Assembly (NCBI RefSeq): GCF_964355755.1
Contig: NC_092678.1
Coordinates: 17,706,922-17,770,921 of the forward strand
Reading direction: 5' to 3'
Origin: Antedon mediterranea
Lineage: Eukaryota > Echinodermata > Crinoidea > Comatulida > Antedonidae
Length of the DNA stretch: 64,000 nt
A model generated the notes under the pieces. The model saw nothing but the letters and a program-made list of their open reading frames with translations. It made no database searches and was not told the origin of the DNA. This document shows positions 9,220 through 20,111 of this stretch, piece after piece. The position numbers were made by a program, and so were the translations under genes. Position 1 is the stretch's first letter. Each line of letters starts with the position of its first letter.

Positions 9220-11472
9220 ATGAATTTACATTGTATAACACTAAACGTTAGAGGAGCTAGAAATATAAATAAGCAACATAAGCTATTCCAATGGGTAAAA
9301 GATCAAAAAGCGGATATATGTCTGCTTCAGGAAACCCATCTAACAAATGAGATTATTAATAAATCAAACTTTGTTTGGGAAGGTGAAGCGATCCATAGTA
9401 TAGGTAATTCACATAGTAGAGGAGTGTCGATACTATTACGAAAAGGTCTTGAATGCAAAATTGTTAAAAAGTTAACTGATATTGATGGAAGATATATATT
9501 TCTTAATTTAATGATAAATGAAAAGGAATTGGACATTATAAATATTTATGCTCCTAATGAAAGCAAAAATAGAAGTGCATTCTTTAGGACCATACACAAA
9601 TGTTACAATAACTTTGATGGAGGGAAGGGTAATTCTATCATTCTAGGTGGAGATCTGAATTGCATCATGAATAGTGACATTGACCAAAAAGGTAGCGCAA
9701 ATAGGTCTGATAAATCTGTTTTTACGATTAAAAACCTAATGAAAAATTTAAATTTAAATGATATTTGGAGATCCAAAAACATGAATAAGCGACAATTTAC
9801 GTGGCGTAAGAGATTTAACAACATTTTCCGTAGGCTGGATTACTGGTTAATATCAGAAGATCTCTTTTCAAATGGAGATGTTTTAGCCTGTGACATTCGT
9901 CCAGCCATTCTCACAGATCACCAGGCGGTATCAATTAAAATAGATTTGCATGAAAAAATACGCGGTCCTGGTTTATGGATGTTCAACAATAGCTTTCTGA
10001 AAGATGAAACATTTACAAAATTAGTAATTAAAATAATTGATGTTTCAATACTAAAAAATAATAGAGAACCTGTAAGTGCAAGTTTGTTATGGGAGCTTGT
10101 AAAAACAAAAATAAAAGAATTTTCAATTGCATACGGAAAACAAAAAAATAAAAACCAGAATAAAAAGAAAGAAAAATTACAAAAACAAATAAAAAACTTA
10201 AATGAAACAATTATGAATACTCAAAATTGTGATATAACCATTGAAAATAAAATTGAAAACAAAAAAATAGAGCTTGAAAACATTTATAATGTAGAAGCAA
10301 AAGGCGCGCAAATTAGGTCCAGAGTAAAATGGATAGAGGAAGGCGAGCGGAATACAAAATACTTTCTTGGGTTAGAAAGATCCAAAAGTAAAAAGAAACA
10401 CATAAAAGGTTTAATTACTAAAGATGGGAGCTTAGCAACGAGCCCAATTGATATTTTAAAGGAACAAATACAACATTTCGAAGGTTTATACGCAAAAAAT
10501 GTTATAAACCCTGGAAAAATTAATAAATACCTTTGTAATTCTATTATAAACAAGCTTTCAGAAATAGAAAAAGAAAATTGTGAAGGTTACGTCACTATTG
10601 ATGAATGTAAAAATGCCATTTCAATGATGGAAAAAAATAAAACACCTGGATCGGATGGTCTAAGTGTTGAATGTTATGTGTTCTTTTGGAATAATATTAA
10701 ACATTTAATTTGCGATGCGTTAAATGAAAGTTATAATTCTCAAGAATTATCCTTTTCGCAAAAACGAGGTGTAATCACCCTTTTGTTCAAGGATGGAGAA
10801 AGAGAAAATTTGAATAATTGGCGTCCCATTACCCTCTTAAACACCGATTACAAAATTCTTGCACATGTATTAAGTAACAGACTTAAAATGGTTATTAAAT
10901 CAATAGTAAGTTCAGACCAAAAAGGTTATATAAAAGGCCGTTTCGCTGGTGAAAACATTCGGTTAATAGAAGACCTGCTTTATTATACAGAGTGTAATGA
11001 TATCGAAGGGGCAATAATTACCGTAGATTTTAAGAAGGCTTTTGACTCTATTAGTAGAGATTTTATGTTCAATGTTCTAGAAAAGTTTAACTTTGGAATG
11101 TTCTTTTGTAACTGGGTAAAAGTATTATACAATAACGTTGAATGTGTCACAGTTAACAATGGTTGGGTTTCAAACAATTTTAAAATGGAAAGAGGTATTA
11201 GACAAGGTTGTCCTCTATCTGCTCTGTTATTCATTTTAGTGGTTGAAGTAATGGCATCTAGAATAAGAAACAAAGATGACTATAAGGGTATTAAACTTCC
11301 AAATAATGAAAATAACATAGAAGCTAGAATAAGCCAATTAGCCGATGATACTGTTTTGTATGTTGGTAATGACAAAAGTATTAAGTCAGCAGTCAGTGTA
11401 ATTGAACGTTTTTGTGAAGTATCTGGAATGACACTAAATAAAAAAAAAAACCAATGCTTTTTGGATTGGTAA
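9220..11472 (+). CDS. LINE ORF2, endonuclease and reverse transcriptase part
   Basis: The frame has 750 residues. Residues 1-240 are an endonuclease/exonuclease/phosphatase domain with N9, E38 (QETH), Y110 (YAPN), D145 and N147 (GGDLNCI), D207 and D233-H234 (TDHQ), so all catalytic positions seem present. The RT follows: NWRPITLLN, QKGYIKGR, motif A VDFKKAFD with D603, motif B GIRQGCPLSALLF, and motif C LADD at 707-710. It nicks target DNA and reverse-transcribes the element RNA. The frame ends early because an 11-A run, where 10 would keep frame, shifts it after SGMTLN. The remainder continues in another frame downstream. Confidence 0.85.
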   Translation: MNLHCITLNVRGARNINKQHKLFQWVKDQKADICLLQETHLTNEIINKSNFVWEGEAIHSIGNSHSRGVSILLRKGLECKIVKKLTDIDGRYIFLNLMINEKELDIINIYAPNESKNRSAFFRTIHKCYNNFDGGKGNSIILGGDLNCIMNSDIDQKGSANRSDKSVFTIKNLMKNLNLNDIWRSKNMNKRQFTWRKRFNNIFRRLDYWLISEDLFSNGDVLACDIRPAILTDHQAVSIKIDLHEKIRGPGLWMFNNSFLKDETFTKLVIKIIDVSILKNNREPVSASLLWELVKTKIKEFSIAYGKQKNKNQNKKKEKLQKQIKNLNETIMNTQNCDITIENKIENKKIELENIYNVEAKGAQIRSRVKWIEEGERNTKYFLGLERSKSKKKHIKGLITKDGSLATSPIDILKEQIQHFEGLYAKNVINPGKINKYLCNSIINKLSEIEKENCEGYVTIDECKNAISMMEKNKTPGSDGLSVECYVFFWNNIKHLICDALNESYNSQELSFSQKRGVITLLFKDGERENLNNWRPITLLNTDYKILAHVLSNRLKMVIKSIVSSDQKGYIKGRFAGENIRLIEDLLYYTECNDIEGAIITVDFKKAFDSISRDFMFNVLEKFNFGMFFCNWVKVLYNNVECVTVNNGWVSNNFKMERGIRQGCPLSALLFILVVEVMASRIRNKDDYKGIKLPNNENNIEARISQLADDTVLYVGNDKSIKSAVSVIERFCEVSGMTLNKKKNQCFLDW

Positions 11473-11929
11473 ATGGAAGAACAGAATAGATAGACCTTTA
11501 GAATTAAATTGGGTAAAACACCCGATCAAAATGTTAGGCATATATGTAGGATATAATACAGAAGAATGTACCAGAAAAAACTGGGATGTTAAATTAATAG
11601 AGCTAGAAAAGACTTTAAAACAATGGAATGCTAGAAATCTCTCAATTTTTGGTAGAATAATAATCCTGAAAATTCTTGCACTATCTAAATTAACATATGC
11701 TGCAAATATCACTGATGTTCCAAAATATGTATATACACAAGTTACAAATCTAATATATAATTATATTTGGAACAATAAAAGGGAAAAGATAAAAAGAAAA
11801 ACTCTAATTGGTGATGTTGAGATGGGAGGCATTAAAATGCCTGATTTTACTCTTCATGTTAACGCACTCATGTGTGGCTGGTTAAAAAGAATTATGAATG
11901 ATGATGGTGCTCACATTCATTTAGACTAG
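11473..11929 (+). pseudogene. LINE ORF2 continuation (RT thumb/connection) after frameshift
   Basis: Reading resumes in the +1 frame directly after the A-run (FWIGKW near 11460), then the WVKHPIKMLGIYVG motif, KWNARNLSIFGR and IKMPDFTLHVNALMCGWLKR. These are characteristic of the post-catalytic region of Tx1/L1 ORF2. The frame stops at 11929, right where the 1.9-kb insertion begins. Confidence 0.75.
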
Positions 11930-11934
11930 ACAAA

Positions 11935-13809
11935 AAGTAGTGAGCCCTCTAGCGGTCATTTGTGATTTCTGAGATTCATCGAAGCGCGACAACATCACCC
12001 GGAAATGATGTGAATTTAAAATTTTAATAGGGTTAAACTCTTTTAACCAATTGAAAGCCTTAAATTATAGTTCCTTATGAATAATTCATGAGAATAATTA
12101 AAGCAAGGGTTGAAGAAGCACGTGACTTGGTTTTTGGAACAGGATAGCAGTTATGATCGTGTCAGGTAATCATTGAATTTGCCCTTCTTTTTGTTAGATT
12201 TTATACGGTTTTTATCAATAATAATATTGTACATTTTTTCGAGACCATAAAAAAATTCCTCAATTTTTGAGTAAACGAGTGACTAAATAAAAAGTTACTA
12301 TGTAATGTAAATATTCGTTTGACAAAAAATGGGCATGTTGATATTTTCAGGTATTTTTTAAATGGCGATTGAAATAGGTAAACAAATCACATGTATAACG
12401 GTGGTTTGTGCGAAGCTGGGCCTAGCCTTGATGGTCCAACGCGTACTGCGTGTTAATCAATGCGTATAAGATACACACGTAGTCGTTTAGGCCAATTTTT
12501 TTACATGTTTATTTATTAATATTAGGCCCCATTCTCATTTATTTTAATTAATGTACTGAATGTACCCCACTTTACAACTCTATATAAATTAGATTTTGTA
12601 CTTGTATTAAATTCAAACGTTTTATGGGATTTAAAACATTAAGCTAGGCCTTGTAGTAGGCCTAGGACCACATGCTAGGTTTTTCAGCCTAATTTATCAT
12701 GCAGTATACCTCTAGCCCATCTTTCAAATACATATTTAAATTAACATACTTTTTATATTTCTATATTTTTTATAGGATCTGACTCCAGAAAACATTTGCA
12801 TCACTTGAAAGCGGCTATTTATGGACAGCATGTTGACATTCAAAAAAATTTGACCAGCTCTTATTAATTAAATGTCTTTTAAATTAAAGGTTTTCATTAT
12901 AATGAAATGTACGGTGACAGAAATTTAAATGATTCTCATAATTGAGGTTTCTCATAGATTTAATATTGAAGGTAAATAAATAAAGCTGTTTGTTATTCTT
13001 GCCTTTAGAAATAAACTTGTTGTTAGTACTATATTATTAGGCCTAGGCCAAATTATACAAATTAAAACTAAAAAATACAGTAATCATATTTAAGGCCTAC
13101 ACAGCAGTACCTTGCTTGATTTGATTTTTTTCAAATATTTAATTGATGAAATAAATGAGTTTGACTTTTCAATTAGTTGCCATTTTATTAGTTTCTGTGT
13201 GTTTTTATTTATATTCTTAAAATAATTGTATTGTATACAACAACTTTAAAGTATTGCGCAGAAGTGATCAAATTATAGTAGGCCTATTTTTATGTTATTT
13301 TCGCTTAAAATTATGCAGTTAAAGTATTGATTTTAGGGTGACAGAAACGGTTAGGCAAGAAAAGAAATAAATTTGGGAATTTTGTTATGCGGTAAAAACA
13401 ATTAAACATAATTTACCCCTAATGCATGTAAATGTAGAAAACATTGCTTATGTTAGCGCGACCGAAACTCGCTACTGGGAATAGAGCCTGCAAAAGCGAC
13501 GCGTACACACCTACTCGGGCACCGGCGGAGCGCGATCGATAGTAAATATACCCGATTTCAAATGATCATAAAATTCTTTTAAAAAATATCAACATTTTGA
13601 TTTTTTGAGGATTACAAGTAAAGATATTGAAATTTAACATAATATTTACAAATATGTATTTAAAAATTCGGAAACAATTTTAGCGTGATATTAAAACAAA
13701 CTTTTTAGAGTTCCGCGATTTTCTACGCAGGATTTGTTTGTTTTCATTGTTAATGGGCGAATGTTACCTAAACTAGAATCGTTATAAATCTTTTAAATTT
13801 GTATTATAA
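11935..13809. other. ~1.9-kb insertion inside LINE ORF2
   Basis: ORF2 homology stops after IHLD (11929) and resumes at about 13810 (VLLNMSC), with roughly 20 family residues lost. The DNA between is non-LINE, AT-rich and rich in AGGCCT palindromes. It starts with a CCCTCTAGCGGTCA block and ends in a CpG-rich patch (about 13450-13545). I could not find terminal repeats or a clear target duplication. A possible acceptor (TTTTTTATAG, ending 12776) opens a 30-residue frame that ends at 12867-12869, and an AATAAA lies near 12977, so a small spliced transcript is conceivable but unsupported. The class of the insertion is unknown. Confidence 0.5.
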
Positions 13810-14838
13810 GTAATTAATGTTTTACTTAATATGTCATGTTATAACATTATTGATGTTAATTCTGATAAAATTCCACTGTTTTACAAAAATATGATAAAAG
13901 CCTACATAAATTATAACAGAATCTCTAAAAAAAAACCTGAAACTTATAATGATATAATGAATGAGCAACTGTGGGGAAACCACTACGTTAAACTAAAAAA
14001 AAAATCGCTTTTCTACAAGCATTGGATTGACAGTGGCATTATCAGTATTAAAGACATTGTTAATAAGAACACTTTTTTAACATCAAACGAAATACTGGTG
14101 AAACTACAATGTAAAACAAACTGGTTAAATGAGTATTTGTGCATTATTAAGGCAATACCAATTCAATGGAAACGTATTATTAAGGAGGTAGATATTTTCA
14201 ATTGTGATGATAATGATGAGTTAGTTGGGACCAAGTATGAGATTAATACTACCAAACTAATATACTCATGGTTTGTGAAAGAATATTTCATTATTCCAAT
14301 GTCACAACTAAAATGGGAAGAGTACTTCAATGATAACAACATTGATTGGAAAACTTCTTGGTTACGGAAAGTATGTAAAATGAAAGATAAGAAACTAGCA
14401 CAATTCAATTATAAGATGTTACATAGAATACTGCCTACCAACAAACGGCTGTATCAGTGGAAAGTTAAGGAAACACAAACGTGTGACAAATGTGGAGAAA
14501 TTGAAAATGAAAATCATTTGTTTTTTAGTTGTAGATTTATTCAGAAATATTGGAGGAAAATGCTTAGTATCTTTGTAAGTTTAAATCACAATAATATATC
14601 ATTTAAACAATTAATACTAGGAACGGGAGATAAGCTAATAGATTATATTTACACTTTTGCAGCATTTACTATTTATAGAATAAAAATGTTATCTGCACTA
14701 AATAAGCCAGTGGGTAAATCTTTATGGAATTCATTTAAAAGCAATATGTTATATAACATTGAATGTGAAACATATAACAATAAAGAAACAAGTATAAAAA
14801 AATGGGTAGCTTTAAGAAATAAGATTATGATAATATAA
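13810..14838 (+). pseudogene. LINE ORF2 C-terminal domain with zinc finger
   Basis: The frame is open from 13810 (first Met at 13831) to the stop at 14838. It starts in the LPLFYK-type motif region (KIPLFYKNMIKAY) and continues through ILPTNKRLYQWKV. It then has the cysteine-histidine cluster CDKCG...NHLFFSC, with C218 and C221 counted from the Met at 13831. This is the C-terminal zinc finger of Tx1/L1-type ORF2. It is cut off from the RT by the insertion upstream, so it would not be translated as part of the original protein. Confidence 0.8.
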
Positions 14839-15206
14839 TTTCTAATTTGATACGATTAACCGAAAAAGAATTACAGTGATACGGGTTACTGGTGGTACTG
14901 AGTTATTATTGTTTTTTTTTATCATGTATATAAATATATTGTATAATCCGTGTTGTAAAATGAAAACAAACAAATGAAAATGTGTGAACTATTTTAAAAC
15001 GGGATAGATGACAATGATGATCCTGTCAAGTGTATAACAAAATATACGAAAATTAATGAAAAAAGGAGTAATACAGAATTCATATATGTAAAAATGTTAC
15101 TTATGAACTGTAACGACATTTACAAGTTAAATAATACGATTTTATGTAATATGAGATAATATGAATGTGAATAAAAGTGGTGTTTGCGCCACAAAAGAGA
15201 AAAAAA
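14839..15206 (+). other. LINE 3' UTR with terminal hairpin and A-rich tail
   Basis: Non-coding, AT-rich. An AATAAA lies near 15170. A compact hairpin, GTGGTG-TTTG-CGCCAC (15177-15192), is followed at once by the tail ACAAAAGAGAAAAAAA and then the right target-site duplication. A 3' stem-loop of this kind can be the recognition site of a LINE's RT; that role is inference. Confidence 0.6.
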
Positions 15207-15222
15207 AACTATACAACGTCAG
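15207..15222. repeat. Right target-site duplication of LINE
   Basis: AACTATACAACGTCAG, identical over 16 bp to 8382-8397 and mismatched on both sides beyond. Predicted empty site: sequence ending ATTAATGCTGC, one copy of this repeat, then GCTAGGTATA. Confidence 0.8.
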
Positions 15223-15639
15223 GCTAGGTATATAGCTAGCGTACGATGTTCGTACGTTATCGATGTTTACCAGCTAGGCCTACAAAACTAAGCCTAGCTA
15301 GGCTAGGCCTAAGACCCTCAACGAGAGGTCGTTCGCCGCGAGCTACTTAGGTAGTGCATTGTTTCTCACTTTTTATCATAATTTACCATAAAACGTACAT
15401 TTAAGACAAGGAATGACATGGTTTAATGTTTTTAAAGTGATATATATATGTATTATTTTCCAAAAAACGTCCAAAATTGCAGGGAAAGGGTCTTTAACCA
15501 TAACTTATATATAAATTATCCAAATAATAATGGTATGTCATGGACATAGTATTTTTGCCATCGTTCACTGTGTAATCGTCCGTCTGTATTTATAAGCATA
15601 TAACAAATCATTACATTAATTTACAGTTAATAATCAATA

Positions 15640-16524
15640 ATAACAAAGTAAACATACATTTTTTAAGCAATGAATATCCCTTGAATGATGTTTCAAAGAT
15701 AGGTTGGTTGACGTTAGCCATACAACTCATTGAGTATGGTATGTTGGCATGTACAGCATTGTTCATGATCATCGTTCCATTTTTTAAATGTTTTACTTTT
15801 AGTGTTTGTCTTAGAAGTCTTACGGGATACGTCATCACTTATATAAATACTGTTATTGTTTAGTGGATTGCCCTTCAATGTTTTCGCTGCTTGGCTTAGA
15901 ACAAATTTGCCTGCCCACGTAGCTCAACAGTTAATTGGTCTTTGTCTCCTCGATGACGAGCGCCTTATTGGGATTCTGTGGACTCGTTCCACTTCTATGT
16001 CGTCCCCATTCTCTAATTTCATGTGCGAAGTGAATACAACTTCTACAAATTCCTTGCACGATAAATTGCCTCCCTTCTCGTAATCTTCTGGTACGTTATG
16101 AATGATTATATTATTCCTCCTCGATCTATTTTCGAGATCGTCTACTTTCTTTTCTAGATAGGTAATAGTATCTAAAGTTTCATTAACTGACTTACATTTG
16201 TTTGTATTGTCCTCCACTGATTTGTCCTTGAATTCTAGCGATTGCGTTATCTTTGTGATGACTCCGTTTTTTTTTTTTTACGTTTTCCTCAATTTTGGTC
16301 ATCTTACCCTTCTAGCTTATTGACTCGTTTAACCATCGACTCCAGTTTGTTGAGTATTAGGTCAAGTTTTGAAGAGAGTTATCGCATTTGACGGCTGATG
16401 TTCTGGTTCAGTTGAGTCGCACCCATATTTTATTCCGCTCCGAATCTGACCCTTGGCTGTCTTGGCCAGTGGTGGACATCAGATGATAGGTTATTTTGTC
16501 CTTTTTAGCTTTCGATTTTTCCAT
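15640..16524 (-). pseudogene. Degenerate L1-type ORF1 (coiled coil plus RNA-binding domain)
   Basis: A minus ATG at 16524 opens MEKSKAKKDK. After stops and frame changes, a leucine-rich coiled-coil part (LILNKLESMVKRVNKLE, about 16310-16370) follows. The best frame (16217-15924) reads LEKKVDDLENRSRRNNIIIHNVPED, then IEVERVHRI. DLENRSRRNN and ERVHR are signatures of the L1 ORF1p RRM-like domain (transposase_22 family). The C-terminus continues in another frame (AAKTLKG, then IYISDDVS) down to about 15700. It is broken by several indels, including a T-run at 16267-16279. No matching ORF2 lies next to it. Confidence 0.75.
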
Positions 16525-18458
16525 ATTCAATAGAGAGTTTTACTTTCAGTGTACAAATTATGTAAATACGGCACTGATTTAGTTGTTTTTGAAAAGAGCG
16601 CTACAAAAATGTGATGATTTGTGTATAAATTTCAGGAGCTACAAGTATACACGTCTTTACTGCATCGAGCTTAGCGCCCTCTCAACCACTATTAAAAAAA
16701 ACTATTTTTTAATAATGTACAAAAAATGAAATGAATACCATCCCATTAATTACCGGTATGTACAGAGAAAGCTTGAGCGGAAATCGAGGGTTACTTTTGC
16801 CAACAAGATGAAGCGCGAAACAAATAAAAACGCAGCGTGAAACATCTGAAATGATATACAATTTGCTACAAAATAAAAAGACAGAATATATTATATATAA
16901 CTATAACTAGCAGTAACCCGTGCGACGCACGGTCTTTAAACAGCTTTGCATGGGCAAGTATAAAAACAGCGCACTTTGATAAAGGTACTTTGACAAATTA
17001 TTAAAATAAAAACAAAATGTATCAAGAATAAAATTCGGAACTACTGTATTTAAGGCCATTGGTTTGTAATACGCTATTCCTTCACTTCAATATAATGTAG
17101 GCTAAAAATTAAAGCAATGGTACAGTGGATATGGAACTTTTACTTTACTTTTGACTGGGAAATAAAAGACGCTTACGAAAAATTGTGCTGTATAAATTAT
17201 TTTGGGTTTTTTTCGTGGTGTAATAATTATTTGATACGTAGAGATAAAAAAAAGTGGATAAAAATCGAATGAAAAAAAAACACATTGCTGCGGAAACACG
17301 AATTAAGTTTATTTATTTATATTTTATTTTTATTTCACTGGTTTTGATATTTTGCAATTTTTTTGTAAGGGAGATTTGTTACGTACTTGCTACTTTTGTA
17401 ATTAAAGTGTGGTCTACCAGAAACCAGTGCTCCGCACGGTTTGCCTACCTTAATAATTATTCGCATGGCATGATTATTAAGTATAATAAAAGCGTACTTT
17501 TCCCGGCCACAATATTTCTTTTTGTACATAAGTTGGGGGACCCCTCAAAAAATAAATATGGATATTCATTAATAATGTCCATAAGCTACGTCAGAAATGA
17601 GCTAACAATTCGCTAATACAAAGGTTTTCTGTCGAGCCGTCTGTATAGTCGAGTGGATTAGGCTATGGACTTTACATGTCGATGTAGGCCTATGGGGTTC
17701 TTTTTACTTTATAGTGAGAGAGTGATTATTTAGAGGGTTAGGTTTAGTTATATTTAGGAACTTAAGTAGTTCGGCTATCTTTCACATAAGGGGCCCCAAC
17801 TTTTGTACGAAATAAAAATTTGCTTCCTGGCCCCTGACAAATTGTTTTTTTTTTTAAACGAACAAATTGTCAACAATACAATTCGGAACTACTTAAGATT
17901 TTTTTATTCACGGAGTATTATTATTATTACTTTGAAATATCTGTAAGCTACAAAATGAAAGCAATACTGGATTTAGGGTGCGCCTCAGAAAATGACAACG
18001 TGCATGAGCGGGACAGACTTCTGTTAATCAGTCGGCAGAGATTAAAACTTTTTAATGATAAAATATGAATTGGTAAGTTATCGAATTAAGATGTGAAGTA
18101 TTGGAATAATAACAGTGATTACGGACTCAACACAAAAAGTAGTCGAAATTAGATGATGCGCTCGGATATTTAGCGGATTGGATTCCTTTTATTTGTTTGT
18201 GTTTTTATTTACATTTTTGAAACAATGACACAAAACTATACACCCAACGCTATTTATTTGTTTTCTGGAAACACGGCACCTAGGCTATTTGGATTCGTTT
18301 TATTTGTGTGGTTTTTTTTTGTTCATTTACATTTTTTTCCATGTGTTTTTTTTTTCTATTTTGTTGTGTGCATTTGTTCGTATCTTTTTTGCTAGTTTTA
18401 TAATTACATTGTGGTTTAGTTTTGATTTTTAGCTTTAAACGGTGATACTTAATTAGTA
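16525..18458. other. No gene seen
   Basis: AT-rich with homopolymer runs. Open frames at 17102-17299, 17254-17616 and 17335-17529 overlap on opposite strands, are hydrophobic because of T-richness, and show no domain or splice context. Confidence 0.5.
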
Positions 18459-18545
18459 CACATGTCGCGGATTGAACTCGAACCTACTAAGCATTGATAT
18501 CAATGGTCACGGCGATTTTCTCACTGAGCCAAACCGTGATTTACA
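18459..18545 (-). mobile_element. tRNA-derived SINE fragment
   Basis: On the minus strand there is an A-box-like TGGCTCAGTGAG, an anticodon-arm-like segment with ATTGATATCAAT, and a B-box-like GGTTCGAGTTC. They lie in the spacing of a tRNA head. The arms do not close as a functional tRNA, so I call it a SINE head, distinct from the copy at 1032-1143. Confidence 0.45.
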
Positions 18546-19772
18546 AAATACATTCTGCTCCAAGGATAATTCATTAAAATTTCAACGGCGCGATCATTCG
18601 ATATCGGTTGACGAAAGACTGTTTATTTAACGGCCCGGAATGGTATTTGTAGATCCGGCCATGGCGGTACACAACATAGGAGGTTGCGTAGTTTATACAG
18701 TGACGTAACATGGTTGCTGAGACGTCAAATTACTGTTATTTTTTGCCTTTTTTTAGTGTTTATCCATAAAATTCAGGAAAGTGACATAGCCTGTCATGTG
18801 TGGCCCCTCAATAAACATCAGTGTGCCAAATGTGATCACGTACCCTTCAGTGGTTTTTTGAGGAGATTAAAAAAAAATTATTAGCATTATTAATAGATAA
18901 GATAGAGATATTTCCAAAGGCTCGGACATGTAAGAAGGGCCTTAAAAAACTGAATTGCTATATGTTAGACCACATTTCCATAACTTTTCAAAACTCATCG
19001 AACCCTGCTAGTAGGCCTAATTAATAGGAACGTATCGCCAAATCATAAAAAAAAAAACAAAGCAAGATGTAATTAATCAAACAACGGCCAAAGAATACCA
19101 ATGATTTTAATTTAGTTAATTTAATTACTACGGTGGTGGACTATGCTTAGTTTGAAACTATAGTGACCATTTATTTTAGAAAGAAAGATAGAAAAAGTTG
19201 TTTTCATCTCCATGTTAATACCAAGGCACTTTTCAATTAAAAAATCTGTCCTAGTATTCTTGCAATGTCGTCACAGCTCCAGTTACAAACGGTGATACAA
19301 AGTGTCAATCATTTGACCAGTGAACAGCCCCACTGGTAGGATAGTCTTTGAATCCATCCGTAAAACACATTAATCACTCACATCAGTCATTCCGCTAATG
19401 GTTGCGTCTAATGATGCATTCTATTCTATTCAGTTACAATTAGAAAGTTGATCCCTTGACCTATATTATTCAATATCTCTGCCATATTCTGTAACCGGCT
19501 GTCTGTACCGTCGTACATCTCACCGCACGCAGTTTAGTATGTCTTCCAGAAAAGGGCATCAATATTATGTGTAGGCCTATTGGTCATTTGCCAATAATTA
19601 AATACGAAATATTATAATATAATATAATATTATTTACATCTGACCACAGAGCCTCGATAGCCAAACCAAACAATATTATAGGACTAAAAGTACAACAAAA
19701 AAACGTTAACGATTATATTTTCACAGCAATGATTTATTTAAATCAAATATTAATAAATGTTCACAACAAAGT
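18546..19772. other. No gene seen; CpG/CRE-like patch
   Basis: Around 18640-18735 the sequence has GGCCATGGCGGTAC, GTGACGTAAC and GAGACGTCAA, reminiscent of an animal promoter, but no ORF of substance follows (18684-18884 is T-rich and domain-free). The rest is AT-rich without features. Confidence 0.35.
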
Positions 19773-20111
19773 AAAGCTCGTGGTTCCCACAAGAGACGCA
19801 ATGCAAGGAGGATAGGCCTATAGGTAGAAGCAAAGCAAGTGAGTTGACCAATCACACAAGCGACAGTAGAGTTCAAATAACCCATCGCTTGTAGGCTAAT
19901 ATTGGTTACATTGTTAACTTTTAATACTGATTTTATGTAAATGCAATACTTTCAGCTTGTGCTGATTTTTGTATATGTGTTTTTTATACCGAAAAAAATA
20001 AAAGTACATAGGCTGGATGCAAGTGAGTTGACCAATCACAAAATAAATCACTTGTGATTGGTCACTAATGTTGCGCTCTGTGCATTGCGTCTCTGTAGTG
20101 GAACCAAGCAT
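19773..20111. mobile_element. MITE of the GGTTCCCA family, composite or nested
   Basis: The left end AAAGCTCGTGGTTCCCAC with GACGCAATGCAAG, and the right end ATTGCGTCTCTGTAGTGGAACC, match the family at 1361-1670. Two GAGTTGACCAATCAC segments (about 19838 and 20026) with about 150 bp of other DNA between them suggest one copy inserted into another, or a duplicated half. Confidence 0.5.

Larger units (their letters stand above)
8398..15206 (+). mobile_element. Tx1/L1-like LINE, 5'-truncated, interrupted by a 1.9-kb insertion
   Basis: The order is an ORF1 tail with two zinc knuckles, an ORF2 with AP-type endonuclease and reverse transcriptase, a C-terminal zinc finger, a 3' UTR with a hairpin and an A-rich tail. 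It lies between 16-bp exact direct repeats (8382-8397 and 15207-15222). Without the insertion at about 11935-13809 the copy is near 4.9 kb. Complete Tx1-type elements have a longer ORF1, so about the first half of ORF1 and the 5' UTR are missing, as expected from incomplete target-primed reverse transcription. Damage comprises one frameshift in an A-run (11439-11450) and the insertion. Confidence 0.85.

Noticed and set aside
15611-15863. Opposite-strand 60- and 75-codon frames
   Set aside because: They overlap the frameshifted C-terminus of the L1-type ORF1 remnant and have no features of their own.
17254-17616. 120-codon plus frame rich in Phe, Ile and Leu
   Set aside because: Hydrophobicity comes from T-rich DNA, opposite-strand frames overlap it, and there is no domain or splice context.
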